Assembly: GCA_002404295.1 (NCBI GenBank)
Contig: DHJK01000046.1
Location: 1 to 7,185 of the forward strand
DNA length: 7,185 nucleotides
Direction: 5' to 3'
Source: Legionellales bacterium UBA4722
GTDB taxonomy: Bacteria > Pseudomonadota > Gammaproteobacteria > DSM-16500
Positions 1 through 5,559 of the stretch are shown here, piece after piece (the stretch's first letter is position 1; the number at the start of each line of letters is the position of its first letter). The notes beneath the pieces are model-generated. The model was not told the DNA's origin and did not search any database. It saw only the letters and a list, made by a program, of their open reading frames with translations. The position numbers and the translations under genes are program-made.

Positions 1-27
1 GGATTCAGCAACACCAAAACACGTGCT

Positions 28-321
28 ATGAAAAACACAGATCGCGCGCTATTTATCTCTGTTGCTCTTTTGAATGGCTTATATATGTCTTGGAATGTAA
101 TTGAAGGACAATCAGTCATTTTATTTTTAGTATTTTTCGTATTTTTAATAAGTATCAAACTCTACCAAACTTTTCATCATCATTATTATGTTAACCCCAT
201 CGGAAAATTATTCGAATGGATATTTTTCTTTACACTCATATTTATCGGCGCTTGGATTGCCACTGCTGGACATTTCCATTCAATCCCGCAATTTTTCGAG
301 ACTATCAAGTCGCTGCTATAG
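28..321 (+). CDS. Small multi-spanning membrane protein of unknown function, possibly 5'-truncated by the window edge
   Basis: I do not recognise this 97-residue protein. It has three hydrophobic stretches likely to span the inner membrane, at about residues 7-25, 29-49 and 59-81, joined by short loops. The second loop holds three consecutive histidines (50-52) followed by two tyrosines, and the C-terminus (82-97) is short and mildly polar. The ATG at 28 has no recognisable Shine-Dalgarno sequence, and the same frame is open without a stop back to base 1, adding at least nine codons. The true start may therefore lie outside the window and this may be the tail of a longer membrane protein. It ends in TAG at 319-321 with no clear terminator after it. 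Codon use and hydrophobicity are coherent enough to believe it is coding; function unknown. Confidence 0.6.
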   Translation: MKNTDRALFISVALLNGLYMSWNVIEGQSVILFLVFFVFLISIKLYQTFHHHYYVNPIGKLFEWIFFFTLIFIGAWIATAGHFHSIPQFFETIKSLL

Positions 322-327
322 CAACGA

Positions 328-540
328 TTATTGACCCAACACCCTATTAAGTGCGCCATGGCAAATGGTAATGATCGCTGCAATCTGCGATTCGTTAGGC
401 TTTTCCGCTTTAAGCCTCTTATATATTAGCGCTAGGGAAGAGACCTTTCGCGCAAAAAAGTGCGGTTTCTTTACCCTGTAACGGCGTCCGGCTCGCACAA
501 TTGCACTTTGAGGTGAATGCAAGAGCCCTGAAGTTCCGAA
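328..540 (-). pseudogene. Degenerate reading frame, possibly the C-terminal tail of an IS110-type transposase
   Basis: A minus-strand frame reads about 70 codons to a stop at 328-330. It has no ATG and no ribosome binding site, and its upstream in-frame codons run into a stop just beyond 540. The last ~35 residues (from SLALIYKRLKAEKP) place a Y-K-R-L block, a K-P pair and an L-N pair at the spacing I recall for the extreme C-terminus of IS110-family transposases (Y-x-R-L ... K-P ... L-N). The residues upstream do not fit that family well. With the GC rise across 322-630 and the broken neighbouring frames, I read this as decayed mobile DNA. Alternatively it is simply a chance open frame in a non-coding spacer. 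The remaining bases of 322-630 show no intact gene, tRNA or clear terminator. Confidence 0.25.
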
Positions 541-556
541 TCTGCTTCAGCGATGC

Positions 557-670
557 CTACCGCAAGCATGATTTTAGGTGAATATTGGCATGATATTTTT
601 CAGTATAGCGCTGTCTTATCAGCTCGCGTTTCAATGCCTTCTCAAGGGTGGCGATGAAGGGTTTGTTGAT
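557..670 (-). other. Protein-like alternative frame overlapping the 3' end of the repeat-protein gene
   Basis: On the minus strand, a 37-codon stop-to-stop frame runs from 670 to a TAG at 557-559. It overlaps the last 13 codons of the repeat-protein gene in a different frame. Its translation is rich in charged and helical residues (it contains TLEKALKRELIRQRYTEK) and looks more like ordinary protein than the Pro/Ser/Arg-rich end of the annotated frame. No start codon or ribosome binding site precedes it. It may be the frameshifted original tail of the upstream gene or a fragment of another gene; I cannot choose between these. Confidence 0.2.
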
Positions 671-3159
671 TTAATTACAGACAGCAATTCCACTTCTTGA
701 TGGCGAGAAGGCAAAGGAGCTGGAAAAAAAATTTGTCTTTTCATTAACACAAGAGAAAAGCCTGGAGATCTTACTCCTGTGTTTTTTAACTCAGGTTCAA
801 TAGGTGCGAAGCCATACTGGATATTTCCAAATGAGTCCGTTTTCGTCTCTAAATTTTCTTCACTTAACCTTGAAAGATTAACATTATTAGATAGACCAGT
901 AGTTACAGCGGGGCATTCTGGAACCTCATTAGAGATAGATATAAAACTGGCAGTCTGTATTGTTACGCCTTTTGATATTTCCTCTGCTGAAGTCGGAGCG
1001 AAATAATTACAAACCAGACTTATGAGATCCATTGGCAGCATAACGCAATTCTGTAAGGAATGAATTAATACTAAGAATAAAAGTACTGTGGCTCTATTTT
1101 CTATATCATCATGCGTAATGCACCGAAAGACAGTATGTCCAACATCAGATCCAGATCCAGATCCAGATCCAGATCCAAGATTCAGAGAAACATAATTTAC
1201 TGTGTCATCTACAAGGGGAAATCTAACGTTTTTTAAAGCAATCAGTCCTATAGCAACATTTAATGCATGATATCCACCCTTGATGACACACCCAATGATT
1301 TTATCTGTAAGTGAAACTTTCGCTTCAGACAATGAAGCGAGCGCATTGGCAATTATACCCGCATAACCTCCAATATTAGCAATAGCAATGATAGAATCAT
1401 TTGAGAGTTGTATTTTTATAGATTTTAATTGAATAAGCGCAATGGCAACGTTTGATGCGCTCCCGCTCTCGATAATTGCTTTTTGCGCCTCATCATTAAG
1501 TGATATTTTATGAGTGTTTAGCAGTAGCAATGCATCAGCAACTTGCTGCAGCCCGCGGCATTTGTTTTTAACAAAAAGCGTAAGGATATTATTTGTAAGA
1601 AGCTTAGTTAATAGTAAAGATAAAAGTATCTCAGCAACATTGCGTGCATTGTGGCGAGGTGCTGCAGCCACAGCATTGAAGAACTCATCTGTCAGTAAAG
1701 CACCATGAGTATTCTTTAAAGTGATAAGGTACCGTGGAAGTTTTGGATGAAAATCGGCAGTGGACTCAACGTGCATGGCACTCTCTAGCATACGCTTGTT
1801 TAGTGGAATACCCGCCTCGTGTAAAGATATAATGATATTAACCATTTCTTGGGCATGCTGCCGCCAATAAGTACCAGCAGTTAAGAGATCTATTATCTCA
1901 TCTGTAATTTCAATTTTATGAGGAATTAATGATAAAAGTGTATTAGCAACTGACGGGTCGTAATAGGAATATAAAGTTAAGCAATCAAATGAAGATAGAC
2001 TGGAGTACCCCCCTTGAATTTTCTGTTCTTGTAAAGTTTTCTCTGTAAGTGGTACTTTTGCAACGTGTAAAGACACAAAAGTAGCAGCAATATCCTTAGC
2101 CGTTTTAACGGGATTGGCATGAGGGGGGAACTGCGAAATAACACTTGATATGATTATACCTGTAAGTTCTATTTGTTGCTCTTTTAAAATCAGCAGAACT
2201 TCAATAATTTTATCTAGGTCGTGATTTTGGATATCAGCCAGAGCAGCTATTGCCCCATCCGTTAGAGGTAGTCCAGCAGCTTTAAAAGCCGCATAGGCTT
2301 TAGCAACTACGATTTGAAAATTCCCAGCATTGACAATAGCTGTCACGATTGCATCTGTTAATGATATATCAGCAGTGTGTAAAATAATAAATGGTTCAGC
2401 AAGTCGATGCGCATCAAATCCCGCTCTCGCGATAGCTTTACATCTTTCATTTGCCAGTGGGATATTAGCATTGTTTAATTTTATTAGCGCATCTGTAACC
2501 TGAGATGAGTGCTGACCGGCACTTTCAATAGCTATTACTATTTCTTCTGTTAACAGTATCTCACGTTCGTTTAACATCCGAAGACAACGGACAACATTAG
2601 GCTTATTATTGTCAGCCCGAGTAAGAGTCGTTGAAATAGTTTTTTTAAGTTTTTGTAGTTCATCAATGTGTAAAGATAAAAATCTCTCAGTATAGGGCAA
2701 TGCACAACTAGCTCGAGAAAAAAGGGATGGCTGCTTAATATTGATGATCCCTTCAGCATTTAAAAATTTAAGTACATCAACAACTTTTTGTGCATCTTTA
2801 CCCGCTTTAACCAAAGCCAAACGAATTTCATTTGATAAGATAATACTGGCGTCGTCTAATACCTCCAGTGCATAGGCAACGGCTAATGCATGTTCGCCAG
2901 CTACTAAAATAGCGGCTTGATTCTCCCTCGTAAGTAGCTCTGCTCTTCTTAAAGCTCTAAGGCCATCACTTATTTTATTCTTGTGCACTGAATTCTTGTG
3001 AAATTCAGAAGCCGTTTTCACTATATAATTCCGCTCCGCAATAAGAGCGTTAAAATTTGTTAAGTATAAAGGTATAGGGTTAGGTGAAGAGTCAGATTTT
3101 TTTTCTTCCAAATCAGCGGCTTGCACAGATGACTCTGGCTTCTCTTCTCTTGTGTTCAT
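631..3159 (-). CDS. Large helical-repeat (solenoid) protein, putative secreted effector
   Basis: The protein has 842 residues. Residues 1-75 form a polar, charged N-terminus without a signal peptide. Residues 76-660 carry about 15 tandem repeats of 31-47 residues (mostly 32), with a helix-1 pattern LTDEIIxAIxxAG, a short variable loop, and a helix-2 pattern VAxALIxLxxAxI. The best copies begin at 76, 108, 203, 235, 267, 299, 554, 585 and 617; 141-202 and 332-550 are irregular. A (GS)5 linker (662-671) leads to a C-terminal region with a hydrophobic stretch (692-699) and an LPMDLISLV motif (708-716). The ATG at 3159 is preferred because GAGGT sits 7 nt upstream and the only longer start, TTG at 3225, lies within the -35 box. 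The repeats recall LLTxENxxAL-type repeats I remember from large Legionellales proteins; an effector role is inference. No catalytic motif was seen. Confidence 0.9.
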   Translation of the reverse strand: MNTREEKPESSVQAADLEEKKSDSSPNPIPLYLTNFNALIAERNYIVKTASEFHKNSVHKNKISDGLRALRRAELLTRENQAAILVAGEHALAVAYALEVLDDASIILSNEIRLALVKAGKDAQKVVDVLKFLNAEGIINIKQPSLFSRASCALPYTERFLSLHIDELQKLKKTISTTLTRADNNKPNVVRCLRMLNEREILLTEEIVIAIESAGQHSSQVTDALIKLNNANIPLANERCKAIARAGFDAHRLAEPFIILHTADISLTDAIVTAIVNAGNFQIVVAKAYAAFKAAGLPLTDGAIAALADIQNHDLDKIIEVLLILKEQQIELTGIIISSVISQFPPHANPVKTAKDIAATFVSLHVAKVPLTEKTLQEQKIQGGYSSLSSFDCLTLYSYYDPSVANTLLSLIPHKIEITDEIIDLLTAGTYWRQHAQEMVNIIISLHEAGIPLNKRMLESAMHVESTADFHPKLPRYLITLKNTHGALLTDEFFNAVAAAPRHNARNVAEILLSLLLTKLLTNNILTLFVKNKCRGLQQVADALLLLNTHKISLNDEAQKAIIESGSASNVAIALIQLKSIKIQLSNDSIIAIANIGGYAGIIANALASLSEAKVSLTDKIIGCVIKGGYHALNVAIGLIALKNVRFPLVDDTVNYVSLNLGSGSGSGSGSDVGHTVFRCITHDDIENRATVLLFLVLIHSLQNCVMLPMDLISLVCNYFAPTSAEEISKGVTIQTASFISISNEVPECPAVTTGLSNNVNLSRLSEENLETKTDSFGNIQYGFAPIEPELKNTGVRSPGFSLVLMKRQIFFPAPLPSRHQEVELLSVIKSTNPSSPPLRRH
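1147..1176. repeat. Perfect hexanucleotide microsatellite (AGATCC)5 encoding a (Gly-Ser)5 linker
   Basis: Five uninterrupted copies of AGATCC on the + strand read as GGATCT on the coding (-) strand, giving Gly-Ser five times at residues 662-671 of the repeat protein. As the unit is six bases, gain or loss of copies keeps the frame and changes only linker length. It lies exactly where the helical repeats stop and the C-terminal region begins. Confidence 0.95.
1180..2934 (-). repeat. Coding tandem repeats, about 15 units of roughly 96 bp
   Basis: This segment encodes residues 76-660 of the repeat protein. The units are diverged at DNA level and visible mainly as protein: a Leu-Ser/Thr start, acidic or polar residues, an aliphatic helix ending in Ala/Gly-Gly, a variable loop, then a second aliphatic helix. 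The last three complete units (from 554, 585 and 617) and the three from 203, 235 and 267 are the most regular. The divergence between copies argues for an old array rather than recent expansion. Confidence 0.85.
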
Positions 3160-3166
3160 CCCAATT

Positions 3167-3171
3167 ACCTC
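3167..3171 (-). promoter_or_regulatory. Ribosome binding site of the repeat-protein gene (decides the start)
   Basis: GAGGT on the minus strand lies 7 nt before the ATG at 3159-3157. It supports that ATG over the in-frame TTG 22 codons upstream. Confidence 0.8.
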
Positions 3172-3196
3172 GTTTTTATAATGTATAGTGGTTGCG

Positions 3197-3225
3197 ATTT
3201 TAGCATTGATATGTGTACTTTTCAA
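3197..3225 (-). promoter_or_regulatory. Sigma70-type promoter of the repeat-protein gene
   Basis: On the minus strand TTGAAA (3225-3220) is followed by a 17-nt spacer and TAAAAT (3202-3197), each hexamer matching 5 of 6 consensus positions. Transcription would begin near 3190, leaving a leader of about 30 nt before the ATG at 3159. A TATAAT further upstream (3270-3265) lacks a partner -35 box. Confidence 0.65.
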
Positions 3226-3331
3226 GCAAGACTAACCCTATAGATGCATTCTCAATAGCAGCAAATTATAATACACAGAACTGCTAAATATATTAGGGGC
3301 TGCTGACATCAGATTCTTGGTTTTAAAAATG

Positions 3332-3428
3332 CTTTGGACAAACCACGGTAAAATCGTGAACGAGCCCGATTGCGAGCCCGCGCCCGGGCGCGTTCACGAT
3401 TGGGCCTGAGGTTGTCCAAAGTCCAATC
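3332..3428. repeat. GC-rich palindromic dispersed repeat, copy 1
   Basis: Outer arms at 3332-3341 and 3412-3421 are perfect 10-bp complements (CTTTGGACAA/TTGTCCAAAG). Inside them, 3352-3368 pairs with 3385-3401 with one mismatch, around a 16-nt loop. The right half (3385-3428) recurs at 4175-4217 with three substitutions and one indel, and the left half is the inverse of 4162-4189 with one mismatch. It therefore looks like two copies of one unit fused head to head, as in BIME/REP-type or MITE-like elements. It overlaps the decayed 3' end of the four-helix-bundle gene. Confidence 0.75.
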
Positions 3429-3701
3429 CTCAATAATCAAAAGACGCCGCCCAATATCAAAAATTCCTGCGCATTCGGTCGCTTAACGTCTAGCCATCCG
3501 ATAAAATCTGATTTTTTCATTGCTTGAATACTCTCCTGCTCCTTCAGCTATATTAAGTGGAACAGATGTGCCAGCTCGTTGTAATTGATCAGCTAAGTAA
3601 GTCCTACCACGTGGCAAGCATTCTTTAAAAAATGAAAAAACATGGATAAATTCAGACGAGAGCGTTAAATTTGAAGTGATAAATAAAAAAAGGAAAATCA
3701 C
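3423..3701 (-). pseudogene. Four-helix-bundle / 23S rRNA intervening-sequence (S23) family protein, nonsense-mutated and truncated
   Basis: The reading frame from a GTG at 3701 gives 72 residues ending in TAA at 3485-3483. Residues 28-72 match the S23/four-helix-bundle family (PF05635): a PRG..YLADQLQRA segment, the hallmark SVPLNIAEGAGEY (46-58) and IRFYRMARR. The same frame resumes after the TAA as ATECAGIFDIGRRLLIIEDW, the expected family continuation (usually RxSATECAAxxDI), so the TAA probably replaced a Ser TCA codon. Homology ends near 3428, where the palindromic repeat begins, so the last helix is missing; family members are usually about 110-125 residues. The first ~14 residues are hydrophobic and atypical, and no ribosome binding site is evident. 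Family members occur in 23S rRNA intervening sequences, including Coxiella's, and also as free-standing genes; their function is unclear. Here the gene is dead. Confidence 0.8.
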
Positions 3702-3712
3702 AAAGAATTATA

Positions 3713-3997
3713 ATGAATAGTTGGAACAAAATTCTGATGCGAGGCAAGCGAAATCATAACATGTCAGAGTTTCCTTTTCGATTAATTAGAATACGCATGT
3801 ATAAAGCGTCTGGAGAATTATTATTTACGCGACCGATGTGGTTAATTGTGTCAGGAGAGAAGCACTTTAAATTAACCTTGCAGGATATTTTCAATAGTTA
3901 CCGGCAGCGTTTTGACATCGAACATTTTTTCAGGTTCGGAAAAGATAAATTACTCATGAACAAGATACAAACGCCAGCCAAACCACCTAAACCCTGA
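3713..3997 (+). pseudogene. C-terminal fragment of an IS4-superfamily DDE transposase
   Basis: The 94-codon frame resembles only the C-terminal part of a DDE transposase. Residues 19-46 (EFPFRLIRI ... RPMWLIVS) form the beta-strand region, followed by YRQRFDIEHFFRFGKDKLL at 63-81. Y63, R66, E70 and K77 fit the IS4-superfamily signature Y-(2)-R-(3)-E-(6)-K exactly, E70 being the likely third catalytic carboxylate. The helix-turn-helix region and both catalytic aspartates are absent, the frame upstream of 3683 is closed by a stop, and the typical sequence after KIQTP is replaced by a short proline-rich tail. It is thus truncated at both ends and cannot catalyse transposition. The nearest group is probably the IS701/DDE_5-like transposases, from memory. 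No flanking terminal inverted repeats or target duplication could be identified. Confidence 0.8.
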
Positions 3998-4161
3998 AAT
4001 AAATCACAAGGGAGAGGGCACGGAGAAACTCAGCCTAAACGCTATTGCCACCCACTTATTTTTAAAGCAAAAAAAATTGAGGTAGTCGCTTTCAATACTA
4101 CATAATCCGAGCATTTGTATAAATTTTATCAATTAGGTTGGTTGAGAAAAAAAAGATGGGT

Positions 4162-4217
4162 GCGGGCTCGCAATCGGGCGCGTTCACGACTGGGACTGGG
4201 GTTGTCCAAGTCCAATC
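4162..4217. repeat. GC-rich dispersed repeat, copy 2 (single unit)
   Basis: Bases 4175-4217 repeat 3385-3428 in direct orientation with three substitutions and one single-base indel. Bases 4162-4189 match 3354-3381 in inverted orientation with one mismatch. This copy has only one arm, so it is probably closer to the basic unit than the palindromic copy 1. The two copies bracket the two pseudogenes. Confidence 0.75.
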
Positions 4218-4303
4218 GGTTAATAGGTGGCCCCGTGTATTTATTTGTGGGGATTCGTCAGAGTCTGACCCTCTATATTTAGCCATCTTTTTTTGACTAT
4301 AAT

Positions 4304-4333
4304 TTGCATGGCCCCGCTTCTTTGCGGTATAAT
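4304..4333 (+). promoter_or_regulatory. Possible promoter for the 293-residue protein gene
   Basis: TTGCAT (4304-4309) is followed by an 18-nt spacer and a perfect TATAAT (4328-4333). The -35 match is only 3 of 6, and the leader to the ATG at 4460 would be about 120 nt, so the assignment is weak. A second perfect TATAAT at 4298-4303 has no good -35 box at the usual distance. Confidence 0.3.
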
Positions 4334-4381
4334 TTTCTGCAATTAAAGCTGACTTGATTTATATTAATTCAATTTAGTTCG

Positions 4382-4399
4382 TTTCGCACATAAGCGAAA
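4382..4399 (+). promoter_or_regulatory. Hairpin in the leader of the 293-residue protein gene
   Basis: TTTCGC and GCGAAA form a perfect 6-bp stem around a 6-nt loop (ACATAA). No T-run follows, so it is not a classical terminator. It may be an operator-like inverted repeat or leader structure; chance is also possible. Confidence 0.3.
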
Positions 4400-4459
4400 T
4401 TATTCGCCCATTAATCTATAAAAAATATAAAAAATTCATGTAAAACAAGAGGATAAACT

Positions 4460-5341
4460 ATGTTACACGCCTATACCCGCGAGAAAAAAGGGCAGTTAAT
4501 GCCTAGCAACACCCCATTTGAAGCGGCGCCCCAAGTAGCTGCTGATCTGAATGTAGAGGCAAAAGAATCCAAGTTATCTAACCTGCAGGATGGAGTGATT
4601 CAGAAGATAAGCGACGCTATTGAATTGTATTCTTGTTATTTAGAAGAAAAAACGACTGTTACACAAACAAACAGTGCAGTGCATATATTCCGCCAAGCGC
4701 TCACAGATAAAATAGAATTATTTGCAACCATGCTCAAAGAATTACAAGACGCTAAAGCGCAAGGAATACAACCGACTGCAGAAATTTTATCTGTTTACGA
4801 ACATGATTTGGCGCAAGCAGAAGCTGCGCTTGGAACGAATTTGCAAAGAGCTGCAAAAGCCCAAATTAAAGAATTCATTACTGATACTGCACTCTGGTCT
4901 ACTCAAGTGAATCAACTAGTGGGCGGTAAAAGTGTGGAAACTAGTGCGGGTGAAACTGTTCGCGTCCCTGATGGAATAGAGCAAATGATGAGAGCAATGC
5001 TACCTCAATTTACTGCTAATAACAAAGATAAGCATTTCTTTTTTAAAACATCAATTGTGAATGTTGGCGCTGTAGTTAGGACTTCTGTGGGCAGTGCTCA
5101 AGCATGCTTAAACTACATGAATGAATGTAGCGAAATCGCTGTTGAACGTCTTAATAGAAAAAAATGCGATACATCATCTGCAGTTACCAAGCTTTATCAA
5201 ACCTTAAAAATAGAAGGATGCCTGTTAAGAGATCCTCATTCCCTTTGTCATTTTATCAAAATGATTAAAGCACAGCATGATGCCTTAAAAGAAGCCGTGA
5301 TACTTGCTGCTTCTAACAAAAATAGCCCTCGCCGACGCTAA
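4460..5341 (+). CDS. Helical soluble protein of unknown function (293 residues), possible effector
   Basis: I do not recognise this protein. The ATG at 4460 has a good Shine-Dalgarno AAGAGGA at 4447-4453 with a 6-nt spacer; an internal ATG at codon 14 has none. The sequence is mostly amphipathic helix (about 44-62, 72-101, 105-152, 171-183, 211-233, 239-252 and 262-285), with no signal peptide and no convincing membrane segment. Six cysteines (59, 216, 223, 236, 254, 263) are concentrated in the C-terminal third. A Gly/Thr-rich turn segment (154-171) separates the two helical halves, and the protein ends in a basic NSPRRR tail. It stands alone between a mobile-element graveyard and a convergent permease gene. 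The helical, soluble, orphan character fits many Dot/Icm-type effectors but also ordinary cytoplasmic proteins; no catalytic motif was seen. Coding potential is clear, function open. Confidence 0.9.
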   Translation: MLHAYTREKKGQLMPSNTPFEAAPQVAADLNVEAKESKLSNLQDGVIQKISDAIELYSCYLEEKTTVTQTNSAVHIFRQALTDKIELFATMLKELQDAKAQGIQPTAEILSVYEHDLAQAEAALGTNLQRAAKAQIKEFITDTALWSTQVNQLVGGKSVETSAGETVRVPDGIEQMMRAMLPQFTANNKDKHFFFKTSIVNVGAVVRTSVGSAQACLNYMNECSEIAVERLNRKKCDTSSAVTKLYQTLKIEGCLLRDPHSLCHFIKMIKAQHDALKEAVILAASNKNSPRRR

Positions 5342-5378
5342 AAAATAAGCTAGCTTCAGTAGACGCTACTGAAGCTAG
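5341..5378 (-). terminator. Rho-independent terminator for the leftward MFS permease gene
   Basis: A perfect 13-bp stem (5350-5362 with 5366-5378) has a 3-nt loop. Read on the minus strand it is followed by CTTATTTTTT, the expected T-tract; read on the plus strand the following bases are A-rich. It therefore fits termination of transcription arriving from the permease, about 180 nt past that stop codon, and immediately follows the convergent 293-residue gene. It may also stabilise the + strand transcript's 3' end. Confidence 0.65.
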
Positions 5379-5559
5379 GCTAAAAATAATCAATTTCACT
5401 ACAACAACACGCAATGCCTAATCATAATTGACATAAAAATGTGTGCAGTCTGTGGCGGGTTAGACAAGAACATTAGGAAACAAGCAAGAAACTAAACGGA
5501 TCAAGCCTGAACTATTACATGTAGACTATCCAGACTTAATCCCGATTCATCTATGTTTC

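Larger units (their letters stand above)
3998..4459. other. Intergenic region holding repeat copy 2 and signals for the next gene
   Basis: No gene is supported across these 462 bases. They hold, in order: AT-rich sequence after the transposase fragment, the second GC-rich repeat (4162-4217), a palindrome GTCAGA-G-TCTGAC (4257-4269), two TATAAT boxes (4298-4303 and 4328-4333), a 6-bp hairpin (4382-4399) and the ribosome binding site of the 293-residue protein. A 62-codon minus-strand frame over the repeat is judged spurious. Confidence 0.6.

Noticed and set aside
481..560. tRNA-like TTCCGAATC string
   Set aside because: No acceptor, D or anticodon stems could be paired around it at tRNA spacing.
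779..1006. 75-codon plus-strand frame antisense to the repeat-protein gene
   Set aside because: It lies wholly inside a long, clearly coding minus-strand gene and has no independent start signals.
2571..2759. 62-codon frame in another minus-strand frame within the repeat gene
   Set aside because: It is nested in the coding repeat array, with no Shine-Dalgarno; a shadow frame.
1180..2934. Ankyrin or leucine-rich repeats
   Set aside because: The units lack the ankyrin G-TPLHxA core and the LRR LxxLxLxxN pattern; the two-helix Leu/Ala/Ile pattern fits neither.
3332..3421. CRISPR repeat or rho-independent terminator reading of the palindrome
   Set aside because: There are only two copies with unequal structure and no regular spacers, and no T-tract follows the stem.
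4098..4286. 62-codon minus-strand frame over repeat copy 2
   Set aside because: It is the translation of the GC-rich repeat plus the GTCAGA palindrome, has no ribosome binding site and resembles no family; the open frame is explained by the repeat's composition.
5428..5433. Perfect -35 hexamer TTGACA between the convergent genes
   Set aside because: No -10 box lies at 16-18 nt and no gene follows on that strand.
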